Origin: DATKZH01 sp964505295
GTDB lineage: Bacteria > Planctomycetota > Planctomycetia > Pirellulales > Thermoguttaceae
DNA length: 12,182 nucleotides
Reading direction: 5' to 3'
Assembly: GCA_964505295.1 (NCBI GenBank)
Contig: CAZDHR010000212.1
Location: forward strand, 1 to 12,182
In this document: in pieces, positions 1-6,403 of the stretch
Numbering within the stretch: the stretch's first letter is position 1
Layout of the letters: every line of letters starts with the position of its first letter
Notes under the pieces: model-generated
Seen by the model: the letters and a program-made list of their open reading frames with translations, nothing else
Told to the model about the DNA's origin: nothing
The model's database searches: none
Position numbers and translations under genes: made by a program

Positions 1-1071
1 GTCCTCCGCTTCATCACCCGAATGCGGACTCGAACGGAGCGCTTCCAACGCTGTGGTGGCCTTTTCGGCGATCTTCTTGACGTGCTCCAGCTCCGCCTCC
101 ACCTTCGTCTCCCTCGTCCGGTCGATCCCGCTCAGCGTGAGGAAACGCGTGTCTGCGTTGGGATCGGATACCGTTTGCAGCGACCAGGCAACTCGTCGGC
201 GCACCCCGTCGTGCGTGAGCAGGAAGCTGTCGAATCGAAGAGGTTTGTGCTCCCTGCGACAGCGTGCCAGCATTCCGCGGATGCGATCGTGCTCTTCCGG
301 GACGATGAACACGCTATAGAACGGCTTGCCACGGACCGCGGCGTCCGAGAACCCCGTCACGCGGCGACAGGTCTGGTTCATCTGGAGAACGTTGCCTTCC
401 ACATCGAGCTGGAGCACCAGGGCTTCGGTCGAGTCCAAGACCGCGGCGACGTAAGTCCGCTGCTCCTCTAGTTGCCGTTCGGCCTTTGCGTGGGCGATGG
501 AGGACGTGAGCAAGTGGGAGATGGTCTCGGCGAACTGGACCTCGTCGGGGGTAAACTCCCGCTTTGCCTTGCGGTAGACCCCCAAGGCGCCAAAGGGCCG
601 GCCCCCGAAGTGCAAAGGAATGCAGAGCGCCGCGACGACTCCCCGTTTTCGGAGAAAGAGATCCGTGAACCTTCTCTCCGCCGCCAGATCGGACGCAACC
701 ACAGGGCTCGCCGTGTTGATGGCGTAGGCAACCATCGATCCCTCGGTCTCGAGGGAGTAGAGATGATTCACCCCGTCGACCACTCTCCCTTGCCGGTCGG
801 TGGCGACGATCCTCATCGCCAGGCGTTTTCCGTCGCCGTAAAGCTCGCCCACGCCGCTGAGATCCGCTCCGAGAACCTCGGCCACCAGTGCCCCGGCGTC
901 CTGCATCAGGACGGCAAGTGGCGGGGAGACCGCCGCGCGACGCCCGAAGGCCAACAGGGCGGCCTGCCGCCGCGCATAGGGATCACGTTGCCCGGCCCCT
1001 GGTTCCAGGTCGCTAAGGGTTGCCTGGACCTCCGGGAAGCCGTCAAAGGTTGGGCTATTCTCGGGTGTCAT
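1..1071 (-). CDS. GAF-PAS sensory protein, C-terminus cut off by the window edge
   Basis: The frame is open from an ATG at 1071 to base 1, giving 357 residues with no stop, so the output domain is not visible. Residues about 36-195 read as a GAF domain, with the typical central stretch RFTDLFLRKRGVVAALCIPL (134-153) followed by FGALGVYRKAKREFTPDE. Residues about 200-318 read as a PAS domain (VLDSTEALVLQLDVEGNVLQMN, then RRVTGFSDAAVRGKPFYSVF). The end, about 320-347, is a charged helix that could be a coiled-coil linker. No signal peptide or membrane segment is seen, so a cytoplasmic sensor is likely. The missing part could be a histidine kinase, GGDEF or PilZ module; the sequence does not decide. 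The start has no good Shine-Dalgarno. A 3-codon ORF (ATG CCG GTA TGA) ends overlapping the start codon. The ligand is unknown. Confidence 0.85.
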   Translation of the reverse strand, partial: MTPENSPTFDGFPEVQATLSDLEPGAGQRDPYARRQAALLAFGRRAAVSPPLAVLMQDAGALVAEVLGADLSGVGELYGDGKRLAMRIVATDRQGRVVDGVNHLYSLETEGSMVAYAINTASPVVASDLAAERRFTDLFLRKRGVVAALCIPLHFGGRPFGALGVYRKAKREFTPDEVQFAETISHLLTSSIAHAKAERQLEEQRTYVAAVLDSTEALVLQLDVEGNVLQMNQTCRRVTGFSDAAVRGKPFYSVFIVPEEHDRIRGMLARCRREHKPLRFDSFLLTHDGVRRRVAWSLQTVSDPNADTRFLTLSGIDRTRETKVEAELEHVKKIAEKATTALEALRSSPHSGDEAED

Positions 1072-1111
1072 ACCGGCATGACCGAATCCGCGCTTGGAGA
1101 AGACTCCACTA

Positions 1112-1126
1112 AAGCATACGATGCTT
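1112..1126. promoter_or_regulatory. Short inverted repeat in the sensor gene's upstream region, possible operator or promoter
   Basis: The site is AAGCAT-ACG-ATGCTT, with perfect 6-bp arms around a 3-base centre, about 40 bases upstream of the minus-strand GAF-PAS start. On the minus strand it includes TATGCT, which matches 4 of 6 positions of a TATAAT -10 box. It could therefore be a promoter element, a protein-binding palindrome, or both. Two further small inverted repeats lie nearby: 1067-1082 (GTCATACCGGCATGAC, one mismatched pair, covering the start codon) and 1283-1294 (ACGG-CATA-CCGT). A role is inferred only. Confidence 0.3.
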
Positions 1127-1317
1127 CTCGTTTGGGCTCGGACGACTCGTCGCCGCTCGCACGAGAAGCCCCGAGCAAGCGGGAATCGACGGGAGCAGCG
1201 CGCAAGACAGGAGGAACCGGGGCGGACGAGCCTCATGGGCGCCCCATCCCGATTGGCGGGAGTCTCCGAATGACCCGATCGTACGGCATACCGTGATTGT
1301 CGGGAGTCTTCTGCCGG

Positions 1318-1360
1318 GGGAGCAGGGCGCGTGGAACGCACGCCCCAAGGCGCTGCTCCC
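1318..1360. promoter_or_regulatory. GC-rich stem-loop upstream of the M16 peptidase gene
   Basis: Perfect 8-base arms GGGAGCAG (1318-1325) and CTGCTCCC (1353-1360) enclose a second pairable segment, with GTG/CAC flanked by G and C runs. No T-tract follows on either strand. It lies about 140 bases before the peptidase start and upstream of the -10-like site at 1458, so it is probably outside that transcript. It could be a weak terminator of upstream transcription or an attenuator of the sensor promoter region. Confidence 0.35.
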
Positions 1361-1457
1361 AGGAGGATGGTGCGTTTCCTGCATGGTACCGGCTGCCTCC
1401 ACCTCTCCGTGCTCAGGCCCCCCAACGCCGGGGGTGTGTCGGGACGATCGTTTCGCC

Positions 1458-1463
1458 TATCAT
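1458..1463 (+). promoter_or_regulatory. Putative -10 box for the M16 peptidase gene
   Basis: TATCAT matches the TATAAT consensus at 5 of 6 positions and sits in a locally AT-richer patch 40 bases upstream of the start codon. The hexamer 17 bases upstream (TGTGTC) is not a recognisable -35 box. The surrounding TCATACT is repeated upstream of the SEC-C gene on the other strand. Confidence 0.35.
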
Positions 1464-1490
1464 ACTCCATCTACCCGACGTTCCAGCACA

Positions 1491-1497
1491 AGGAAGG
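1491..1497 (+). promoter_or_regulatory. Ribosome binding site that fixes the M16 peptidase start
   Basis: AGGAAGG lies 5 bases before the ATG at 1503. That ATG begins a classic signal peptide. The frame stays open back to 1293, but the extra 70 residues resemble no protein and would bury the signal peptide inside the chain. Confidence 0.7.
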
Positions 1498-1502
1498 ATC
1501 TC

Positions 1503-4187
1503 ATGCAGCAGCCCAATGCTCGACGATGGTGGGCCACGGTCGCTTTGCTTCTATTGATCGCTCCCGCGACGGCACTCGCCGGCGAGGACGCCCGAGGGCC
1601 GAAGGAACGGGCGCAGGTTGCCTTGCCGACGTATGAGAGCGTGCGCCAACTGCCCGATTTGGTGACGCTGGCCACGCTCTCCAACGGGCTGACGGTGATC
1701 GTGCAGGAGAACCACGTCGCGCCGGTGGCCACGGTCCGTTGCTACGTGAAGAACACGGGCGGGGCCTTTGAGGGCCGGTGGCTGGGGGCCGGGTTGAGCC
1801 ACGTGCTCGAGCACGTCGTCTCCGGCGGCACGACCACCCGGCGGAGCGAGAAGGAGATCGAAAAGATCATCGACACGTTCGGCGGCGCGACCAACGCGTA
1901 CACGTCGAGCCACCTGACGGCGTATTTCATCGACTGCCCGGCCCGGAACGCCCTGGGCGCGATCGAGCTGGTGGCCGATTCGATGCAGCACTGCGCGTTC
2001 GAGCCGTCGGAGTTCGAGCGGGAGCTGAAGGTCGTGCGCCGGGAGATCGCCGACGGCGAGGTCAACCGCCGGCGGGTGCAGTGGAACCTTTTGAACCGGA
2101 CGATCTACACGGAGCATCCCGCGCGGCATCCCACGATCGGCTATCTCGACGTGCTCAACAGTACCAGCAACCAGACGATCATCGACTTCTACCGCGAGCG
2201 GTACGTGCCGAACAACCAGGTGTTCGTGGTCGTCGGCGACCTGAGCACGCAGGCGGTGCTCGACGAGGTCGCCCGCCAATGGGCCGGGACGCCCCGCGCC
2301 CGCGAGACGTACGTCGCCATGCCCGACGAGCCCGAGCAGATCGGCCCGCGCGAGGCCGTGCGCGAGATGGACGGGAAGACGTACGACCTCGTGCTGGCCT
2401 GGCCGACGGTGAAGCTTTCGCATCCGGACCTGTTCGCGTTGGACGTGGCCGCGTACGTCCTATCGGAAGGGGACAGCTCGCGCCTGGTCCGCCGGCTGAA
2501 GTACGACCGGCAACTGGTGCTTTCGGTCAGCTCGGCCAGCAACACGCCCTCCTACGTTGCCGGATGGTTCGGCGTGTTCGCCAGCGCAACGCCGGAGCAC
2601 TGGGAGGAGGCTTGTGACGAGATCCTCCGCGAGGTCGACCGGCTGCAAAGCGAGCTGGTCAGCCCGGCGGAGCTGGCCAAGGCGAAGAAGCAGAAAGCGG
2701 CCGAGCTGGTGTTCGGCCAGCAGACGGTGCAGCAGGCGGCCGAGAGTCTGGGCCGGGGCTTCCTGTCGACCGGCGACCCGCTATTCGACAGGACGTACGT
2801 CGAAGGGATTCAGAAGGTGACGGCCGAAGAGGTCCGCGCGGTGGCCCGGCGCTACTTCGTCGCCGAGCGACTCAACCGCGTGATCATCGCCCCCCCGGGC
2901 GGTGCGCCGAAGGCCGATCGCCGGGAAGCGGCTGGCGGGGAAGGCGAGATCCGCGCGATGCGTCTGGAGAACGGGCTCCGCGTACTCGTCAAGCGGCACT
3001 CGCACCTGCCGCTGGTGAACGTGCAGGCCTACGTGCTGGGCGCGTCGTTGGTGGATACGGAAGCGACGGCCGGGCGCTCGGCGCTGGTGGGCGCGATGCT
3101 CGACAAGGGAACGGCCGGGCGTTCGGCTCAGCAGATCGCCGAGTACTTCGATTCGATCGGCGGGCGGTTTTCGATGAGTGCCGGGCGGAACACGATCTAC
3201 GGCAGCGCCACCGTGCTCGAGGCCGACTTCGCGGAGGCGGCCGCGCTGTTCGCCGAGTGCTTCGCGCACCCCACTTTTCCCGACGACGAGTTCGAGAAGG
3301 TCAAGACCCTGGCCCTCGGGGCGATCGCCCGAAGGGCCGACAGCCCGCAGCAGGAGACCTTCGAGCTGTTCTACGACAACCTGCCCAGAAGCTCGCCGTA
3401 TCACTTGATCCAGGGGGGGAAGGAGGAGACGATCCGGCCGCTTAGGGCGGAGGACCTTCGCGCGTATCACGCCAAGTACTTCGTGCCGAACAACATGCTG
3501 GTGACGGTGTTCGGCGACATAGAGCCGGACGACGCCGTCACGCTGGTCAAGCGGCACTTCGGCACGCTGAAGCCCGCGCCCGACTTCCCGCCGGTTCGGT
3601 TCGATCGCCCGAACGCGATCCCCGAGTCAATCGTGCGCCACAAGCAGACGGGGAAACCGATCGGGATGGTTTTGGTCGGCTATCCCGGCGTGAGTCTGCT
3701 CGACAAGGAGGACTACGCCGCGATGATGCTTTTGGACGCGATCACGTCGGGCTACAACTACCCCGGCGGATGGCTCCACAACGAGCTCCGCGGCGAGGGC
3801 CTGGTCTACTTCGTGCACGCGTTTCAGATGACCGGTCCGGCACCGGGCTTTTTCGCGATCCTCGCTCAGACCCAGCCGGAGAAGATCGACGAGGTCGTCG
3901 CCCGGTTTCAGCAGAACGTGGCCCGGGCCAAGGCGGGCGAAATCCCCTTGGAAGAGTTCCGCCGGGCGCAGGAGATGGTGATCGCGCTTCACGCCCAGGA
4001 GAACACGACCATCGCCGAGCAGGCCCAGCAGGCCGCCTTGGACGAGCTTTACGGCTTGGGGTACGACTACGACCGGACGTTCGACGCCCGCATCCAGGCC
4101 GTCACGCTGGACGACGTGGTCCGCGTGGCGCGGAAGTACCTCAACCACCACGTGCTGGTGACCACGTCGCCCAATCCGCAGCCGTAG
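1503..4187 (+). CDS. Secreted two-module M16 zinc metallopeptidase
   Basis: The 894-residue protein belongs to the M16 (pitrilysin/insulinase/processing-peptidase) family. Residues 1-26 form a signal peptide (RR, a hydrophobic ALLLLIAPA core, then ALA), so it should act in the periplasm or outside. The first module (about 55-470) carries the inverted zinc motif HVLEH, with H100 and H104 as ligands and E103 as catalytic base. E181 in VVRREIADGE is the third ligand, 77 residues after H104, the usual family spacing. A mid-module segment YVPNNQVFVVVGDL (234-247) is typical. The second module (about 484-894) repeats the fold, including YFVPNNMLVTVFGDI, but lacks HxxEH, so it is probably the non-catalytic half of the clamshell. 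Both halves in one chain resemble pitrilysin more than the small single-module processing peptidases. The natural substrate is unknown; family members cut short unfolded peptides. It is monocistronic and converges on the porin gene. Confidence 0.93.
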   Translation: MQQPNARRWWATVALLLLIAPATALAGEDARGPKERAQVALPTYESVRQLPDLVTLATLSNGLTVIVQENHVAPVATVRCYVKNTGGAFEGRWLGAGLSHVLEHVVSGGTTTRRSEKEIEKIIDTFGGATNAYTSSHLTAYFIDCPARNALGAIELVADSMQHCAFEPSEFERELKVVRREIADGEVNRRRVQWNLLNRTIYTEHPARHPTIGYLDVLNSTSNQTIIDFYRERYVPNNQVFVVVGDLSTQAVLDEVARQWAGTPRARETYVAMPDEPEQIGPREAVREMDGKTYDLVLAWPTVKLSHPDLFALDVAAYVLSEGDSSRLVRRLKYDRQLVLSVSSASNTPSYVAGWFGVFASATPEHWEEACDEILREVDRLQSELVSPAELAKAKKQKAAELVFGQQTVQQAAESLGRGFLSTGDPLFDRTYVEGIQKVTAEEVRAVARRYFVAERLNRVIIAPPGGAPKADRREAAGGEGEIRAMRLENGLRVLVKRHSHLPLVNVQAYVLGASLVDTEATAGRSALVGAMLDKGTAGRSAQQIAEYFDSIGGRFSMSAGRNTIYGSATVLEADFAEAAALFAECFAHPTFPDDEFEKVKTLALGAIARRADSPQQETFELFYDNLPRSSPYHLIQGGKEETIRPLRAEDLRAYHAKYFVPNNMLVTVFGDIEPDDAVTLVKRHFGTLKPAPDFPPVRFDRPNAIPESIVRHKQTGKPIGMVLVGYPGVSLLDKEDYAAMMLLDAITSGYNYPGGWLHNELRGEGLVYFVHAFQMTGPAPGFFAILAQTQPEKIDEVVARFQQNVARAKAGEIPLEEFRRAQEMVIALHAQENTTIAEQAQQAALDELYGLGYDYDRTFDARIQAVTLDDVVRVARKYLNHHVLVTTSPNPQP

Positions 4188-4222
4188 CGCGTGGCGCTGG
4201 TGGCTCTTTCTTGCCGGCCGGC
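4186..4222. terminator. Weak bidirectional terminator candidate between convergent genes
   Basis: Only 41 bases separate the peptidase stop from the porin stop. AGCGC-GTG-GCGCT (4186-4198) overlaps the peptidase stop codon and is followed after a few bases by CTCTTTCTT. The perfect palindrome GCCGGCCGGC lies at 4213-4222. Neither is a canonical hairpin plus T-run, so termination here is a guess from position. Confidence 0.25.
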
Positions 4223-4228
4223 GTGCGA

Positions 4229-5707
4229 TCAGAAGCCGTACCTGGCGACGAACTCGAATCGTACGGATTCGCCCGGACTCAAATCGGGGTCGCCCGGATT
4301 GTCGCCCTTGTGCAGCGTTTTCCAGGACGAGATTTCGAGCCCCGTGTTGAGGTGCTTGGTCACGTCGTAGCTCATGTTTCCGAAGATTTGGTGGTTGTAC
4401 TTACGGCCGGTCAACAAGTCGCCGTCGACGGGGTCGTCGATGGTGAATCCGAAGTGGCTGTGCAGGCGGGGCGTCCAGTCGTACCAGAGTTCGGCCCAGC
4501 CGCCGACGGACCGGATGCCGTCGCGGCGGGACGGGCATACGCCTCGGACAATTCCGCCCAGGAAGGTCCCCAGGTTCTCGCCGTAGAAGAACTCGCCCTG
4601 GACGCCCAGGCGGCTGGTGAGGGGGATATGGACGTCGGCGCCCAGCGACCAGGTGCCGATTCGGGCGTCGTCGGCGGGCGGCAGGAAGTTGGGAGCGCCG
4701 CTGTTGTTGAGGAAATCGAAGCCTTGCTCGCCGATGTGCCCGGAGACGCCGAAAGTGATCGGCAGGCAATTCGGACCCCGCGGCCCGAGCGTGATGGCCG
4801 TCCGGCCCTCGACCACGGGCCAATCGACGGGCTCGCGGTCGACGCCGGCCGTCGCGTTCAAGTCGCTGACGATGTCCTGGTTGAGCGAGCCCTGCACGGT
4901 CAACAGCACCCGATCGGAGCAGGCCAGGTAACGTTCCAGGCGGAACTGCGCGCGGCGGTAGCCGATGTTGCCCGCCGCCCATGCGACCGAGTACATCAAC
5001 GTGTTGGGATAGAGGGGGGAGATGACGTCCCACGTCTGGCCGACCAGGAGCCGGAAGGTTTCGTCCTTGGCTTCCCAGTAGGCGTGGCGGAGCAGGATCC
5101 CTGGCTTGTTCTCCACGATGAACGAGCTGTGGAAATCGATTTCCACCTTCGCCCCGCTCTCGGCACAATTAAGCAGAGGAATCCGCGGCCCCGCGACGTT
5201 CATGCCCAGGCGGGTCCGTCGGGCGTCGATGATGAACGCGTCCTCCCCTTCCTTGTCGCGCGAAGGCACGAACAGGGTGTAGGCGCCCGGGAAGGTCCGA
5301 TCGGTCTCGTAAATCATGCTTGCCCAGAGATACCCGTAGGGAACGATCGTGAAGTCGCCCTTGGTCCAGGCCAGCTTCTTCATCTCGGCCTTCAGCTCGT
5401 CCAGGGTGAAATACTCGGTGTCATTCGGCGCCGGGTCGGGCAACTGGGACGGCGGGGCGAAGGCCGCCATCTGATGGGCCTCGAACGGGGGCGCTTCGAC
5501 CGGTATTTCGAGCGGAGCGGCGTCGACCTCGGGCAGGCGCCTCGGCTGGCTCGGTTCTGCGTACGCGTCCCAGGGCAGCACGCCGGGTTGCAGGGCGTCG
5601 AAGGCCAGGTGATACGCCGGCGGGGCTCCCAGCCCCCAAGTGGTTGGCAGCAGTGCCAATGCGCAGACAATCGTCAGACCGACGGTCCCTCGAAGCAAGT
5701 GGTTCAT
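4229..5707 (-). CDS. Outer-membrane porin, DcaP-like beta-barrel
   Basis: The 492-residue protein has an N-terminal signal peptide (about 1-27, hydrophobic LTIVCALALLPTTWGLGA). A long proline- and acid-rich spacer follows (about 40-97), then a short charged helix LDELKAEMKKL (102-112). From about 118 on, alternating aromatic/polar strands suggest a beta-barrel. Segments YGYLWASMIYETDRTFPG, DARRTRLGMNVAGP (161-174) and LLVGQTWDVISPLYPNT resemble the DcaP-type trimeric porin family as I recall it. The chain ends in RYGF, a terminal aromatic typical of barrel proteins recognised by the BAM machinery. It probably forms a diffusion or substrate-selective pore; the substrate cannot be read from sequence. 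The start at 5707 is supported by AGGA nine bases upstream and by the signal peptide. Cysteines at 181, 263, 314 and 391 might pair in the barrel or its loops. Confidence 0.82.
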   Translation of the reverse strand: MNHLLRGTVGLTIVCALALLPTTWGLGAPPAYHLAFDALQPGVLPWDAYAEPSQPRRLPEVDAAPLEIPVEAPPFEAHQMAAFAPPSQLPDPAPNDTEYFTLDELKAEMKKLAWTKGDFTIVPYGYLWASMIYETDRTFPGAYTLFVPSRDKEGEDAFIIDARRTRLGMNVAGPRIPLLNCAESGAKVEIDFHSSFIVENKPGILLRHAYWEAKDETFRLLVGQTWDVISPLYPNTLMYSVAWAAGNIGYRRAQFRLERYLACSDRVLLTVQGSLNQDIVSDLNATAGVDREPVDWPVVEGRTAITLGPRGPNCLPITFGVSGHIGEQGFDFLNNSGAPNFLPPADDARIGTWSLGADVHIPLTSRLGVQGEFFYGENLGTFLGGIVRGVCPSRRDGIRSVGGWAELWYDWTPRLHSHFGFTIDDPVDGDLLTGRKYNHQIFGNMSYDVTKHLNTGLEISSWKTLHKGDNPGDPDLSPGESVRFEFVARYGF

Positions 5708-5747
5708 CTCTGATGTTCCTGCGGGTTAGCGGCCGACTAGATGGAGA

Positions 5748-5772
5748 CCGACCAAGGCGCTTTTACCGTTCC
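5748..5772 (-). promoter_or_regulatory. Possible ECF sigma-factor promoter of the porin gene
   Basis: On the minus strand GGAAC (5772-5768) is followed by a 16-base spacer and TCGGTC (5751-5746). GGAAC with a 16-17 base spacer is the usual layout of extracytoplasmic-function sigma promoters, which often drive envelope genes. It lies about 40 bases upstream of the porin start. The match is short and could be chance. Confidence 0.25.
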
Positions 5773-6089
5773 GATCACGCGAACGTGGCGCAGAAGCGAC
5801 ATTCCGATCATTCGCTGATTTCAGTATCGTCGGCGACATCGGTCGGCTTCATCGTTTCGCGGCCTGCGGCCCTCGTCGGCACATCACGCAGTTTCGCTAG
5901 GATTGATATAGCAGAAACACCCTGCACAACCGTAACCCGCACGGCCGCTTCCTTCCGCAGAGTCTCCCACGAATCGCCCGATCGACCCGAATCGCCGGCG
6001 GAATCCGGCCACACCGCACTTGCGCCAAGACCCGAGGTTTCCAAACAGCCGGATCGACCCCGGAGGCTTGACCAACCCGCACGACGCGA

Positions 6090-6133
6090 CGGTTCGATAC
6101 ACACCGACTTCGGTTCGATACACACCGACTTCG
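6090..6133. repeat. 21-bp tandem duplication (2.1 copies)
   Basis: Two perfect 21-base units, 6090-6110 and 6111-6131, are directly adjacent, and 2 bases of a third follow. Each unit starts CGGTTCGATACACACC and ends GACTT. The period of 21 is close to two DNA helical turns, so a pair of same-face protein-binding sites is possible. It is also a multiple of 3, but no credible protein runs through it. It lies about 270 bases upstream of glgC. Confidence 0.85.
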
Positions 6134-6342
6134 CTCGCGGCCCGTCGGATACGCCCTTCCGGCCCGGTGTATCCCTCCAAATCGCGGGATGGCACGACCG
6201 CGACCCCCGGCAGGCGGACCTGAAGACCGCCTCCGCTCGTGTCTCGGGCATCCTTCCTCCGATTTCCGATTCCCCCCGCCTCACCGAGGATCTCCCCACG
6301 GGCCCGACCGCGGCGCCGATTCCCGTCCGGCCCGATATCGGC

Positions 6343-6348
6343 TAGCAT
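6343..6348 (+). promoter_or_regulatory. Putative glgC -10 box
   Basis: TAGCAT (4 of 6 against TATAAT) lies 55 bases upstream of the start codon, with no convincing -35 box. It sits in a 22-base block, 6328-6349, that matches a block upstream of the ceramidase-like gene (9595-9616) at 18 positions in the same orientation. That sharing is the main reason to treat it as a promoter. Confidence 0.4.
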
Positions 6349-6403
6349 ACAGGGGTTCGAGAGACGCCCGACCGATCGGCAACCCTATTGTCGAGGAGCC
6401 GCG

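Larger units (their letters stand above)
1072..1502. other. Divergent intergenic region between the GAF-PAS gene and the M16 peptidase gene
   Basis: This 431-base stretch separates two divergent genes and should hold both promoters. It contains three short inverted repeats on the sensor side, a strong GC-rich hairpin near the middle, and a TATCAT -10-like site plus Shine-Dalgarno on the peptidase side. Reading frames cross it in both directions, but they give arginine- and proline-rich translations with no recognisable domain. I see no gene here. Confidence 0.6.
5708..6403. other. Long gene-free divergent region between the porin gene and glgC
   Basis: These 696 bases lie between divergent genes. 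They contain a possible ECF-type promoter for the porin near 5748-5772, an AT-richer patch at about 5895-5930, a 21-bp tandem duplication at 6090-6133, and the likely glgC promoter at 6343-6348. Reading frames over 150 codons run through it on both strands simply because stops are rare at this GC content. Their translations are arginine-, proline- and serine-rich and show no domain. No RNA gene was recognised, though the length leaves room for a long leader or small RNA. Confidence 0.6.

Noticed and set aside
472..1296. Plus-strand open frame opposite the GAF-PAS gene
   Set aside because: The minus-strand frame encodes recognisable GAF and PAS domains; this one encodes nothing recognisable.
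1293..1502. N-terminal extension of the M16 peptidase in the same frame
   Set aside because: It adds 70 residues of unconvincing sequence before a clear signal peptide, while the ATG at 1503 has a good ribosome binding site.
3770..5713. Long plus-strand open frame across the M16 end and the porin
   Set aside because: It is antisense to the porin, out of frame with the peptidase, and its translation shows no domain; this is a shadow of rare stops in high-GC DNA.
5644..6348. Open frames on both strands in the porin-glgC gap
   Set aside because: The composition is biased, there is no ribosome binding site with a credible start, no domain is seen, and the frames overlap each other.
6239..6403. 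N-terminal extension of GlgC
   Set aside because: The added arginine/proline-rich residues do not belong to the family. The ATG at 6404 has GAGGAG at the right distance and gives the normal N-terminus.
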